A stretch of 64,000 nucleotides of DNA from Carboxylicivirga sp. (GTDB taxonomy: Bacteria > Bacteroidota > Bacteroidia > Bacteroidales > Marinilabiliaceae): positions 1 to 64,000 of the forward strand of contig JAOARW010000055.1 of assembly GCA_025210475.1 (NCBI GenBank), in the 5' to 3' direction. Positions 54,651-63,255 of this stretch are shown in pieces (position 1 is the stretch's first letter; each line of letters begins with the position of its first letter). The position numbers and the translations under genes are program-made. The notes beneath the pieces were generated by a model. That model saw only the letters and a list, made by a program, of their open reading frames with translations, did no database searches and was not told where the DNA came from.

Positions 54651-54685
54651 AAGAGGCTGTTCTATATAGGACAGCCTCTTTCTCT
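54651..54685 (+). terminator. Terminator after the CoA-transferase gene
   Basis: A 13-bp stem with one G-U pair (54651-54663 with 54668-54680), 4-nt loop, then a TTTCTCT tail. Confidence 0.82.
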
Positions 54686-54732
54686 ATTAATAAAAAAACT
54701 GTTCTATTATATACCAAAATAATACAGTCGGT

Positions 54733-54750
54733 TGCAAACGTACATTTGCA
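54733..54750. promoter_or_regulatory. 18-bp near-perfect palindrome over a -7 box
   Basis: TGCAAACGTACATTTGCA pairs at 8 of 9 positions. The TACATTTG at 54741-54748 inside it fits the -7 consensus for the CBM9-like gene, so a symmetric regulator bound here would block or reset that promoter. Confidence 0.5.
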
Positions 54751-54832
54751 TCTATCTGATAAAAGAAAAAATTGTTTCTTTGTTGGAGATGATTATTCAA
54801 TGTAAATAATAATTTACAAAACCTTAATAGAG

Positions 54833-55456
54833 ATGAACCAATTAGAAATTAAAGCAATTGAAAGAACGGAGGATGGTCAAATCATATTTCCCGAAGCCAC
54901 CAACCCCATTCAGCACGACAACTGGAATTATCCTATCGATAGTCAGGTAAATTTTGGTATGGCTTATGATGAGGAGAATTTATACCTCCGCTACAAAGTA
55001 AATGAACAACACCCAAAGGCTGTAAGTACTGATACCAACGGACCGGTTTGGGAAGACAGTTGTGTTGAGTTTTTTCTGGCATTTTCCGATGCTGAATATT
55101 ATAACATGGAGTTTAATTGTATCGGAACAAAGTTAGTTGGGATAGGAACCAGTAACCAAGATCGTCAATGGCTACCAGAAGAATTAGTTGATAGCATCAA
55201 AACACAACCAAGTCTCGGTAAAGAACCTGTTGATATGGAAGATACTCCAACAGAATGGGAAATGACCATCAGTATTCCTAAAAGCGTTTTTGGAAAGAAT
55301 GTTGATAAATTTCAAGCTGGTCAAAATTATAAAGCAAACTTTTACAAGTGCGGAGATAACCAAAAAATCACCCACTTCTTATCCTGGAATCCTATAAAAA
55401 ATGATACGCCTAATTTTCATTTGCCAGCCTTTTTTGGAGACTTAAAACTGATCTAA
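54833..55456 (+). CDS. CBM9-like carbohydrate-binding protein
   Basis: A 207-residue beta-sandwich protein of the CBM9-like group. Typical words are NFGMAYDEENLYLRYKV near the start, GPVWEDSCVEFFLA in the middle (about 71-84) and WEMTISIPKSVFG. No signal peptide is seen, which is odd for a CBM9 domain and suggests a cytoplasmic location or a missed upstream start. It is preceded by a possible operator and followed by a terminator. Confidence 0.85.
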   Translation: MNQLEIKAIERTEDGQIIFPEATNPIQHDNWNYPIDSQVNFGMAYDEENLYLRYKVNEQHPKAVSTDTNGPVWEDSCVEFFLAFSDAEYYNMEFNCIGTKLVGIGTSNQDRQWLPEELVDSIKTQPSLGKEPVDMEDTPTEWEMTISIPKSVFGKNVDKFQAGQNYKANFYKCGDNQKITHFLSWNPIKNDTPNFHLPAFFGDLKLI

Positions 55457-55905
55457 TTGAATAACTACAGGGAATGGCAGATCTGTTTGCCATTCCTTTT
55501 ACCACTTAAATCTTATCTTATTCCAAAATACATTACATATAAATCTAATAACCTTCCATCAATCACTATTGAATCTGGTTATTGATAGTCTGCATTAAAA
55601 ACGGAAGCCTTTGTTAATTATTTCCGCAACAATATGGCCATATTGCGCACCCTTACAAACAAAGCTTTGGTTAAAAATAGATTCATTTTACTTACCCTAT
55701 TTAATTAGAGATTTATTTCACTATTCAACTTCTCATACTTAATTAAATCTTATTAGTTGTTTAATAACTGCCTCAAAACCATTGATCAACTAAATTCGAA
55801 TGTTAATGTACAAATAAGCCTGTTTCATTGAAAAGTGAAGAAGTGCTCCTTTACATTCTATTGTTTTTGCCCTAAGTTTATTTTCAATTCAAAAACAAAT
55901 ATGCT
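55457..55905. other. Gene-free 449-bp spacer before the ACP operon
   Basis: After the terminator at 55471-55500 the sequence is AT-rich with no coding frame, no RNA gene and no TAnnTTTG box that I can place for the five-gene operon downstream. Its promoter may be of another type. Confidence 0.6.
55471..55500 (+). terminator. Terminator after the CBM9-like gene
   Basis: A 9-bp perfect stem (55471-55479 with 55488-55496), 8-nt loop, followed by TTTT. Confidence 0.78.
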
Positions 55906-56175
55906 ATGCCGGATAACAAAAACGCAATAGAGAAAACAATCACTGAGTTCATTGTTCAAAATTCACATTCCGACACTTCATCTATGCAAAATACGACACT
56001 TCTTTTTAAAGAAGGAATCTTTGATTCAATGGGTTTTGTTTTGATGGTCGATTTCATCGAGGAAAAATTTAGTATTTCAATTGATAACGACGATTTCACT
56101 GAAGAAAACTTTGAATCAATTTCAGCGATTACGGAATACGTTTATAAAAAATCAAATGTCAAAGCTGTCATCTAA
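55906..56175 (+). CDS. Acyl/peptidyl carrier protein
   Basis: An 89-residue carrier protein. The phosphopantetheine site is Ser41 in FDSMGFVLMVDFIEE; helix III and the acidic surface are typical. It differs from housekeeping AcpP (DSL motif, about 78 residues) and opens a five-gene operon with a ligase that could load it. It should need a phosphopantetheinyl transferase from elsewhere in the genome. Confidence 0.88.
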   Translation: MPDNKNAIEKTITEFIVQNSHSDTSSMQNTTLLFKEGIFDSMGFVLMVDFIEEKFSISIDNDDFTEENFESISAITEYVYKKSNVKAVI

Positions 56176-56185
56176 CCCATAGCTT

Positions 56186-58171
56186 ATGTGTGGCATCGCT
56201 GGATTTTTAAACCTAAAAGGAATTAGGAGTAATATGTCGACTGTGTGTAATCGCATGTTGTCGCGTATTCAACATCGGGGGCCAGATGAAAGTGGAATAT
56301 ACTCTGACCCATATGTAGCATTGGGTAGTGTTAGGCTTAGTATTGTTGACCTGGCAGGCGGTCAGCAACCAATGTCGGCTGCCAATGAAAGATACTGGAT
56401 TGTTTATAATGGTGAGATATTTAACTACCCTGAATTAAAAACACACCTAAAACAGTTAGGACATTCCTTTCGTACCGAGTGTGATACCGAAGTATTACTT
56501 CATGCCTGGTTACAATATGGTCCCGATTGTTTGAAAAGATTAAACGGACAGTTTGCTTTTGCCATATGGGATCGTCAGAATCAGGAATTATTTCTGGCCA
56601 GAGATCGGGTTGGTATCCGTCCTTTGTTTTATACCTGGCATAAAGAAAATCTGATTTTTGCTTCCGAGATTAAATCTTTACTTGAGTTTCCAGGATTTAC
56701 AGCAGTACTTGACCCTAAAGCATTAGCTCAGATTTATACTTTTTGGGCGGCCCTAAGTCCTAAATCGGCTTTCAAAGGTATTAATGAAGTGCCTCCCGGG
56801 CATTATCTTCACATTAGCTCAAAGGGAACAAAACTCCATCAATGGTGGCAACTTAACTATCCCCTTGATGAAAGTGATCGATTTCAGGGATCATTTGAAG
56901 AAGCTTGCGACGAGCTCAGAAGCATTTTGAGCGATGCTGTAAGATTGAGATTACGTGCAGATGTTCCTGTTGCTGCCTACCTAAGCGGAGGGCTCGATTC
57001 TAGTGCAACAACTGCTCTTATTCGCGACGTGGCACCTGATGCATTTCAAACCTTTTCCATTGGATTCGAAGATGATGAATTTGATGAAAGTGATTATCAA
57101 AAAGAAACATCAGAATATTTAAATACACGTCACCAGTTTTTTACTTGTAAAAAAAGTGATATTGGCGAACTCTTTCCCAGGGTTATTTGGCATACAGAGA
57201 CACCAATACTGCGCACAGCACCGGTTCCGATGTGTTGTCTTTCGGAAAAAGTAAGGGGAGAAAACATCAAGGTAGTGATAACCGGTGAAGGAGCCGACGA
57301 AATGTTGGCGGGTTATGATATTTTTAAAGAAGCGATTATCCGCGATTTCTGGTCTCGCGAACCTAAATCAAAATACCGCCCCCTTTTATTAAACAAGTTA
57401 TACCCATATCTTCAGCAGTTTAAAGGGCGTAATCAGGCCATGCTTAAACTATTCTATGGATACAAGCTGGAAGAAACCGCTTCTCCTTTATATTCTCATT
57501 TCCTTCGTTGGAAAAATACATCGAACCTGCTCAATTATTGTTCCGATGACTTTCGGGATACCATCAATGGTTTTGATGCACTGAAGGATGTTAACCAGCT
57601 CTTACACACTGATATTAATAAATGGGATCGACTAAGCCAATCGCAATGGCTGGAAATTAGCACATTTATGTCGCCATATTTACTTTCGTCGCAGGGTGAC
57701 CGAGTAGCCATGGCTAATTCTGTTGAAGGACGTTATCCTTTTTTAGATTACCGTTTAATGGAATTTACGGCCAGTTTACCTCCTGATTATAAAATGCACG
57801 GACTTAACGAGAAGTACATCCTTAAAATGATGATGAAAGGGAAATTACCAAAATCGGTACTCCAAAGACCTAAACAAGCCTACCGGGCGCCGGTATCAAA
57901 AAGTTTTCTTTCCGATCATAGCCCGGCCTATGTAAATGATATGTTATCGCAAGAGAATATTAAAAACACTGGCATTTTCAACCCAGCACAAGTCGCCCGT
58001 TTACTTGAAAAAATCAATCAAAGCCAATTAGTATCCGAGATTGATAATATGGCATTGGCAGCAATTCTTTCAACACAACTTTTGCATCATCAATTTGTAC
58101 TTAAGAAAGGTAACTTCTCCAAAGAACCTGAATTACTTAAATGTAAAACACTTATCAATCACACTTCATAA
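56186..58171 (+). CDS. asnB: Asparagine synthase-like glutamine amidotransferase
   Basis: A 661-residue class II amidotransferase plus ATP-pyrophosphatase. The N-terminal nucleophile is Cys2 (MCGIAGFL); the glutaminase domain spans about 2-210. The synthase domain has LSGGLDSS near 265 and the acidic EGADEMLAGYD near 370. It is longer than housekeeping AsnB (about 555), similar to AsnB-like enzymes in exopolysaccharide and natural-product loci. It probably amidates a carboxylate activated as an adenylate. Starts 10 nt after the carrier-protein gene. Confidence 0.9.
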   Translation: MCGIAGFLNLKGIRSNMSTVCNRMLSRIQHRGPDESGIYSDPYVALGSVRLSIVDLAGGQQPMSAANERYWIVYNGEIFNYPELKTHLKQLGHSFRTECDTEVLLHAWLQYGPDCLKRLNGQFAFAIWDRQNQELFLARDRVGIRPLFYTWHKENLIFASEIKSLLEFPGFTAVLDPKALAQIYTFWAALSPKSAFKGINEVPPGHYLHISSKGTKLHQWWQLNYPLDESDRFQGSFEEACDELRSILSDAVRLRLRADVPVAAYLSGGLDSSATTALIRDVAPDAFQTFSIGFEDDEFDESDYQKETSEYLNTRHQFFTCKKSDIGELFPRVIWHTETPILRTAPVPMCCLSEKVRGENIKVVITGEGADEMLAGYDIFKEAIIRDFWSREPKSKYRPLLLNKLYPYLQQFKGRNQAMLKLFYGYKLEETASPLYSHFLRWKNTSNLLNYCSDDFRDTINGFDALKDVNQLLHTDINKWDRLSQSQWLEISTFMSPYLLSSQGDRVAMANSVEGRYPFLDYRLMEFTASLPPDYKMHGLNEKYILKMMMKGKLPKSVLQRPKQAYRAPVSKSFLSDHSPAYVNDMLSQENIKNTGIFNPAQVARLLEKINQSQLVSEIDNMALAAILSTQLLHHQFVLKKGNFSKEPELLKCKTLINHTS

Positions 58172-58183
58172 CATATTATAATC

Positions 58184-59152
58184 ATGAACTTTAATAAAGA
58201 CATCCTTAAAATTAAAAACCCTCAGGAAGAATGCGCGATCATCAGCGATAAAATTAAAAGCGATGTACTTCAAAAACTTAACCGGATGGGTGCTGTTATT
58301 GGTATCAGCGGTGGTATTGATTCAAGTGTGACCTTGGCCCTTACTGTTAATGCTTTGGGACCAGAAAACGTTTTGGGTATAATTATGCCTGAACAGGATT
58401 CAAGTCCGGATAGTGCCCTTTTGGCTCATCAACTGGCCGATCAATTTAAAATACGCACAATAACCGAAGAAATTACTGGTGCCTTACAAGGTTTCAGGTG
58501 CTATGAACGTCGTGATGAGGCAGTTAAAACTTTGTTTCCTGATTACGAGCCGACAACCTGGAAAATGAAAATTGGTTTAAAGGAAACTGGTTTACTCTCC
58601 AACCTTCCTCAAATGTTCTATCTAACCGTAATCGATCCGGATGGAAAAGAATTTGAAAAAAGATTGCCTGCTAAAGCCTATCGACAAATTGTAGCCGCCT
58701 CTAACTTTAAGCAACGCAGCCGTATGTCAATATTGTATTACCATGCCGAGGCCTTACATTATGCAGCCATTGGAACACCTAATAAACATGAGGTTCAACA
58801 AGGCTTCTTTGTGAAAAATGGAGATGGAGGTGCCGATGTAATGCCAATTGCACATTTATATAAAACACAGGTATATCAATTGGCACGAGCGCTTAATATA
58901 CCAGATGAAATTATTAGCCGAACACCAACTTCCGACACTTATACTGCTGAACAAACTCAGGAGGAATTTTTCTTTCAAATGCCATTTGACACACTAGATT
59001 TATATTGGTATGCCTTCGAAAACAACTTCGACCCTTATAAAGTGGGTCAAATAATGGGCTGCACGGCTGATGATGTTGAGCGAATTTTCCGCGGTTTCGA
59101 TCGAAAAATTAAAACAACAGAATACCTGCGCCTAGAACCAATAAAATACTAA
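58184..59152 (+). CDS. NAD synthase-like ATP-pyrophosphatase, with insertion
   Basis: A 322-residue NadE-like protein. The P-loop SGGIDSSVTLAL (about 43-54), QRSRMSILYYHAEAL, IGTPNKHEV, KNGDGGADVMPIAHLYKTQV and the C-terminal PTSDTYTAEQTQEEF match NadE landmarks. It has an extra segment of about 70 residues (about 100-170) not found in normal NadE, and no glutaminase domain. In this operon it may form an amide on a small molecule using ammonia, perhaps from its AsnB neighbour. True NAD synthase activity is the alternative. Confidence 0.82.
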   Translation: MNFNKDILKIKNPQEECAIISDKIKSDVLQKLNRMGAVIGISGGIDSSVTLALTVNALGPENVLGIIMPEQDSSPDSALLAHQLADQFKIRTITEEITGALQGFRCYERRDEAVKTLFPDYEPTTWKMKIGLKETGLLSNLPQMFYLTVIDPDGKEFEKRLPAKAYRQIVAASNFKQRSRMSILYYHAEALHYAAIGTPNKHEVQQGFFVKNGDGGADVMPIAHLYKTQVYQLARALNIPDEIISRTPTSDTYTAEQTQEEFFFQMPFDTLDLYWYAFENNFDPYKVGQIMGCTADDVERIFRGFDRKIKTTEYLRLEPIKY

Positions 59153-59155
59153 ACT

Positions 59156-60733
59156 ATGACACCGATACCTCAAAGATTGCTGGGTGAAGCACTACTCAAA
59201 ACTGCTGCATCACATCCTGATAAAGAGGCGATATTGATTAAAGATCGTCAATACACCTACCAACAATTACTTACGGCTTCGCTAAAAATGGCGCGTCATT
59301 TGTTAGATAATGGTCTGCAAAAGGGGCAAAGGGTAGCCTTGTATATGAACAACAATTGGGAATGCATTGTGTCGTTATACGGAACGACATTAGCCGGAGG
59401 CGTCTTTTTGGTAATCAATCCACAAACAAAAGCTGATAAACTATTATATATTTTAAATGATTGCGGTGCCAGCGTACTCATTACTGAAGCGCCATCTGCA
59501 AGAGAATTTAATGGAATACTGGATAAGGTTGAAAAGCTGGAACAATTAGTAGTAGTAGGTCAACAGCAAAATATTAACGATGTCGAAGTGTCTAAAGTGA
59601 GTACCTTTGACCAGGTTCAGAGTGGTGATACTATTTTACCGGAACAACTTCCACTTATTATACCTAATGACCTGGCGGCACTTATCTATACCTCTGGCAG
59701 TACGGGTTTTCCAAAAGGAGTGATGATGACGCATCAATCCATGGTATTTGCTTCGTGGAGTCTTACACAATACCTGAGGTTGACTGAAGATGATCGAATT
59801 ATTGTACTTTCTCCTTTTGCATTTGACTATGGGCTTTATCAACTATTGATGACTGTAACAGTAAAAGGTTCACTGATTGTGGAGCAATCATTCACCTTCC
59901 AAAGCACCATTTACAAGCTTATTGATAAATACCAGCCAACTATTTTCCCTGGTGTTCCAACCATCTATGCCATGATGATTTCATCGTGGAAAAAGAAACC
60001 TTTCAGTCTGGGTTGTATTAAAAAAATAACAAATACAGCGGCGGCTCTTCCGGCATCCTCATTACCTCAACTGAAAGAAATATTTCCCAATGCCCTAATT
60101 TTCAAAATGTATGGACTCACCGAATGCAAACGCGTTTGTTATCTTGAGCCCGAATTATTGGATGAAAAGCCGGGATCCGTTGGTAAGGCCATGCCAGGTA
60201 CCGAAGTCTTTCTATTATCACCTGATGGAAAAAGGGTAGAGAATGGAGGTAGTGGTATCTTACACATACGGGGACCACACGTCATGCTAGGCTATTGGAA
60301 TAAACCGGATTTAAGCAATCAAATGTTGATTGATGGAGAATTACCTTACGAACGAGTGCTCTGTTCAAACGATTGGTTCAGAACCGACGACGAAGGTTTT
60401 TTGTATTTCCTCGGCCGAAATGATGATATTATCAAAACGCGAGGCGAAAAAGTAAGTCCCATCGAAATCGAGAACATCATACATAAGGTGCAAGGCATTC
60501 GCGAAGCAGCAGTGTTTGGTATTCCTGATAAAATTCTGGGAGAGGCCATTGTTGCCTATGTGACATGTAATGGTGATGCCCCCAATGAAAAAGGAATTCA
60601 ACAAATATGTGCTTCCAAGCTGGAATCATTCATGGTGCCTCAAAAAATATTTTTCATCGATGAAATGCCTAAAAGTACCAACGGTAAAATAGATAAAAAA
60701 GAACTCAAAAAAATGAATCATGAGTCAGTCTAA
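59156..60733 (+). CDS. Acyl-adenylate ligase (AMP-binding)
   Basis: A 525-residue ANL-superfamily enzyme. The P-loop motif is YTSGSTGFPKG (178-188), the A5 block is KMYGLTE, the hinge region is NDWFRTDDEGFLYFLGRNDDI, and the catalytic Lys is in PKSTNGKIDKKEL near the end. It could activate an acid and load it on the operon's carrier protein or on CoA. It resembles acyl-CoA ligases seen in exosortase-type loci. It starts 3 nt after the NadE-like stop. Confidence 0.92.
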   Translation: MTPIPQRLLGEALLKTAASHPDKEAILIKDRQYTYQQLLTASLKMARHLLDNGLQKGQRVALYMNNNWECIVSLYGTTLAGGVFLVINPQTKADKLLYILNDCGASVLITEAPSAREFNGILDKVEKLEQLVVVGQQQNINDVEVSKVSTFDQVQSGDTILPEQLPLIIPNDLAALIYTSGSTGFPKGVMMTHQSMVFASWSLTQYLRLTEDDRIIVLSPFAFDYGLYQLLMTVTVKGSLIVEQSFTFQSTIYKLIDKYQPTIFPGVPTIYAMMISSWKKKPFSLGCIKKITNTAAALPASSLPQLKEIFPNALIFKMYGLTECKRVCYLEPELLDEKPGSVGKAMPGTEVFLLSPDGKRVENGGSGILHIRGPHVMLGYWNKPDLSNQMLIDGELPYERVLCSNDWFRTDDEGFLYFLGRNDDIIKTRGEKVSPIEIENIIHKVQGIREAAVFGIPDKILGEAIVAYVTCNGDAPNEKGIQQICASKLESFMVPQKIFFIDEMPKSTNGKIDKKELKKMNHESV

Positions 60734-61643
60734 ATCGCCTTTATTTAACAACTTGCTAAACGAACTATCCTCTGAATTATTTTTTTTGAGTGACAAACCA
60801 GAAGAAACACCCGAATCAACCTTAAAAGCGTTATGGCTGATGGCTGCAGGTGAACCCTTATCAGCAATAAAAGCCTTGGAAACATCGCTGCCTAAACTGA
60901 CATCTGAACAGCAGGAAACATTATTGAAGTTATTACAGCAAAGAAAAAATAATATTCCTTTAGCCCATTTAACAAAGCGGCAATCATTTATGGGAATTGA
61001 GATGCTTGCTGACAAACGGGCACTGATACCCAGAAAAGAAACAGAAATATTAGGTAAGAAAGCATTAGAGTTATCCCATTTGCTAGCAAAGAAATACAAA
61101 ACCGTGCGCGTTTTGGATATATGTTGTGGAGCGGGTAACCTGGGTTTGGCACTGGCTTATCATAACCATAACTGTCAGGTTTGGTGCAGCGACTTAACTG
61201 ATGATGCTGTGGCTTTATGTCTTGAAAATATTGAACATTTAAACTTTGAACATGCCGTGAAAGTGCAACAAGGTGACTTATTTTCTGCATATGATAATCC
61301 TTCATTCCATCAAAATACTCATCTAATAGTTTGTAATCCTCCTTACATTACTAGCTCTAAAGTGGCTAAAATTGATCAGGAGATAGCTGATAATGAACCC
61401 AACGAAGCTTTTGATGGTGGTATGTTGGGAATAAATGTAATGATGCGTTTATTAAACGAAGCGGCCCGTTTTATGACCGATGACGGGTGGTTGGCATTTG
61501 AACTGGGAGCCGGTCAGGGACAGATCATGCAGCAGATTATGAAGAAAACAGGTCTTTACGAAAACCCTCTAGAGTTGGTTGATGAATCTGGTACCGTGCG
61601 TGTACTAATAACGCAAAAATGTGTAAAGGATGAAACAAATTAG
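60720..61643 (+). CDS. HemK/PrmC-like methyltransferase
   Basis: A 307-residue class I AdoMet methyltransferase. After a helical N-terminal region it has LIPRKETEIL (102-111), motif I VLDICCGAGNLGLALA (131-146) and CNPPYI (205-210). These match PrmC, which methylates release factors at Gln; the rest of the N-terminal domain is different, and the operon suggests N- or O-methylation of a small molecule instead. Its start overlaps the ligase gene by 14 nt, so the two are translationally coupled. Confidence 0.87.
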   Translation: MSQSKSPLFNNLLNELSSELFFLSDKPEETPESTLKALWLMAAGEPLSAIKALETSLPKLTSEQQETLLKLLQQRKNNIPLAHLTKRQSFMGIEMLADKRALIPRKETEILGKKALELSHLLAKKYKTVRVLDICCGAGNLGLALAYHNHNCQVWCSDLTDDAVALCLENIEHLNFEHAVKVQQGDLFSAYDNPSFHQNTHLIVCNPPYITSSKVAKIDQEIADNEPNEAFDGGMLGINVMMRLLNEAARFMTDDGWLAFELGAGQGQIMQQIMKKTGLYENPLELVDESGTVRVLITQKCVKDETN

Positions 61644-61795
61644 CAAACTTAGCGTTTAAATGAGGTATTGACAGCCACCCTCTTTTAACTTAAATTTATT
61701 CCGTTTGCTGATCTGCCTGCGGGTTCTTCTCTCCACTGTGCCTAACGTACAGTTATACTTTTTATTTCGAATCATTCACTATTTACATTAGTATC

Positions 61796-63223
61796 ATGCA
61801 CTTGTCCTTGATAACAAAGTACCTTCTTTTGCTTTTACTTCCATTTATGCTCTGCTGCAAGAAAAACATTGTTAAAGATAAATCTGACGGAGATGGTGAT
61901 GGTGGTGGTGATGGGAGTGGCCCTCTTCCTCCTACTGAATATGTTGGAGGCCAATATTTTGTTGATCCAAACGGATCAGATTCTAATGACGGAACTGTAG
62001 AAAAACCCTGGAAAACATGGGCCAAAGCTTTTAAAACAGCTGAAGCTGGTGATACAGTGTATTTTCGCGAAGGTATTTACGAGTCCACAAGTGGCAACAA
62101 TGGCGAGCGTGATTTTAACTCTGGTACAGTTGATAAACCAATATGCTTTTTTAATTATCCGGGAGAAAAACCAGTTCTCGATTGCAGTAATCGTGACATG
62201 ACACTTGGTTACAACAAAGGTATCACCATCTGGCACCAAAAAAATATACACTTCAAAGGCTTAGAAGTTCAAAATCTATTTCAACGAATGGATGCCCATG
62301 TGGTGGGCATTGAGGCCTGGGATGTGGCCAATGTCACTTTTGAAAACATGACCGTACACCATGTTGCAGGTGAAGCATTTTTGGTAGCAGATTTTCATGG
62401 AACGGTCAAATACATTAATTGTGATGCCTACAGTTTATGCGATTCGCTTCAATCGGCAGTTTACCCAACACCAGGTTCACCCGGTCAGAATGGTGCCGGA
62501 TTTCATTTTAGAAATTATAATGCCACCGACGGAGCTACTGACTCGAAATTAATTTATTACGGTTGCAGAGCCTGGGAGTTTTCTGACAATGGCTTTGCCG
62601 GGACATCGGTCGGTTATGTTGAGTGGGATCAATGCTGGGCTTTTGACGGAGGTGCACTAAGTGGTGAAGGTTGTGGATTTAAATACGCTTCAACTTACCG
62701 GGATGATAATAAATTACAACAGGCCCGTTTAATCAAAAACTGCATCGGGGCTAACAATGCGGCTTATGGCTTTTCTCCCAATAATGCGGGCGATAGTCCT
62801 TTGGTTGGAAAATATTATAACAATACCGCCTATTACAATGGGCATAAAGATGGTTTAGGCCATGGACTTGGTTATGGATGGATCATTATGCAAACAAATC
62901 CTCCTTATCCACCACCAACTGGTGAAATCTATACCAATAACCTATCGTATGATAACCACAAAGCCGATTTTCATCGTGTACGAACCCAGCAAACCAACGA
63001 TGATAATAACAATTGGAATTATGGCTTGAATCTGAGCGATAGTGATTTTGAAAGTGTTGATTGGAGTGAGCTTAAGTTACCTAGGAAAGAAGATGGCAGC
63101 TTACCCGATATTAATTTTATGAAACCCAGAAGTGGATCAAGTTTAATTGATAAAGGAGTACAAGTAGATGGCATAAAGTTCAAGGGAGCAGCCCCTGATT
63201 TGGGTGCTTTTGAAATTGAATAG
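61796..63223 (+). CDS. Secreted lipoprotein with right-handed beta helix
   Basis: A 475-residue exported protein. The signal helix ends in LPFMLCCKK, a probable lipidation site, followed by a Gly/Asp-rich linker. From about 53 the domain opens with YFVDPNGSDSNDGTVEKPW and continues as parallel beta-helix coils with the words GDTVYFREGIYE and IHFKGLEVQN, the DUF1565/PL9-like pattern. It ends with DLGAFE, typical of such lyase-like proteins. It may bind or cut an acidic polysaccharide; catalytic residues cannot be assigned. It lies 152 nt after the ACP operon, perhaps a separate unit. Confidence 0.82.
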   Translation: MHLSLITKYLLLLLLPFMLCCKKNIVKDKSDGDGDGGGDGSGPLPPTEYVGGQYFVDPNGSDSNDGTVEKPWKTWAKAFKTAEAGDTVYFREGIYESTSGNNGERDFNSGTVDKPICFFNYPGEKPVLDCSNRDMTLGYNKGITIWHQKNIHFKGLEVQNLFQRMDAHVVGIEAWDVANVTFENMTVHHVAGEAFLVADFHGTVKYINCDAYSLCDSLQSAVYPTPGSPGQNGAGFHFRNYNATDGATDSKLIYYGCRAWEFSDNGFAGTSVGYVEWDQCWAFDGGALSGEGCGFKYASTYRDDNKLQQARLIKNCIGANNAAYGFSPNNAGDSPLVGKYYNNTAYYNGHKDGLGHGLGYGWIIMQTNPPYPPPTGEIYTNNLSYDNHKADFHRVRTQQTNDDNNNWNYGLNLSDSDFESVDWSELKLPRKEDGSLPDINFMKPRSGSSLIDKGVQVDGIKFKGAAPDLGAFEIE

Positions 63224-63255
63224 AACTCAAATAAATAATTATAAACATCAAACTT

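Noticed and set aside
60720-61643. Housekeeping PrmC (release factor methyltransferase)
   Set aside because: The motifs fit, but it overlaps the acyl ligase gene and ends a small-molecule operon, away from prfA; I call it PrmC-like only.
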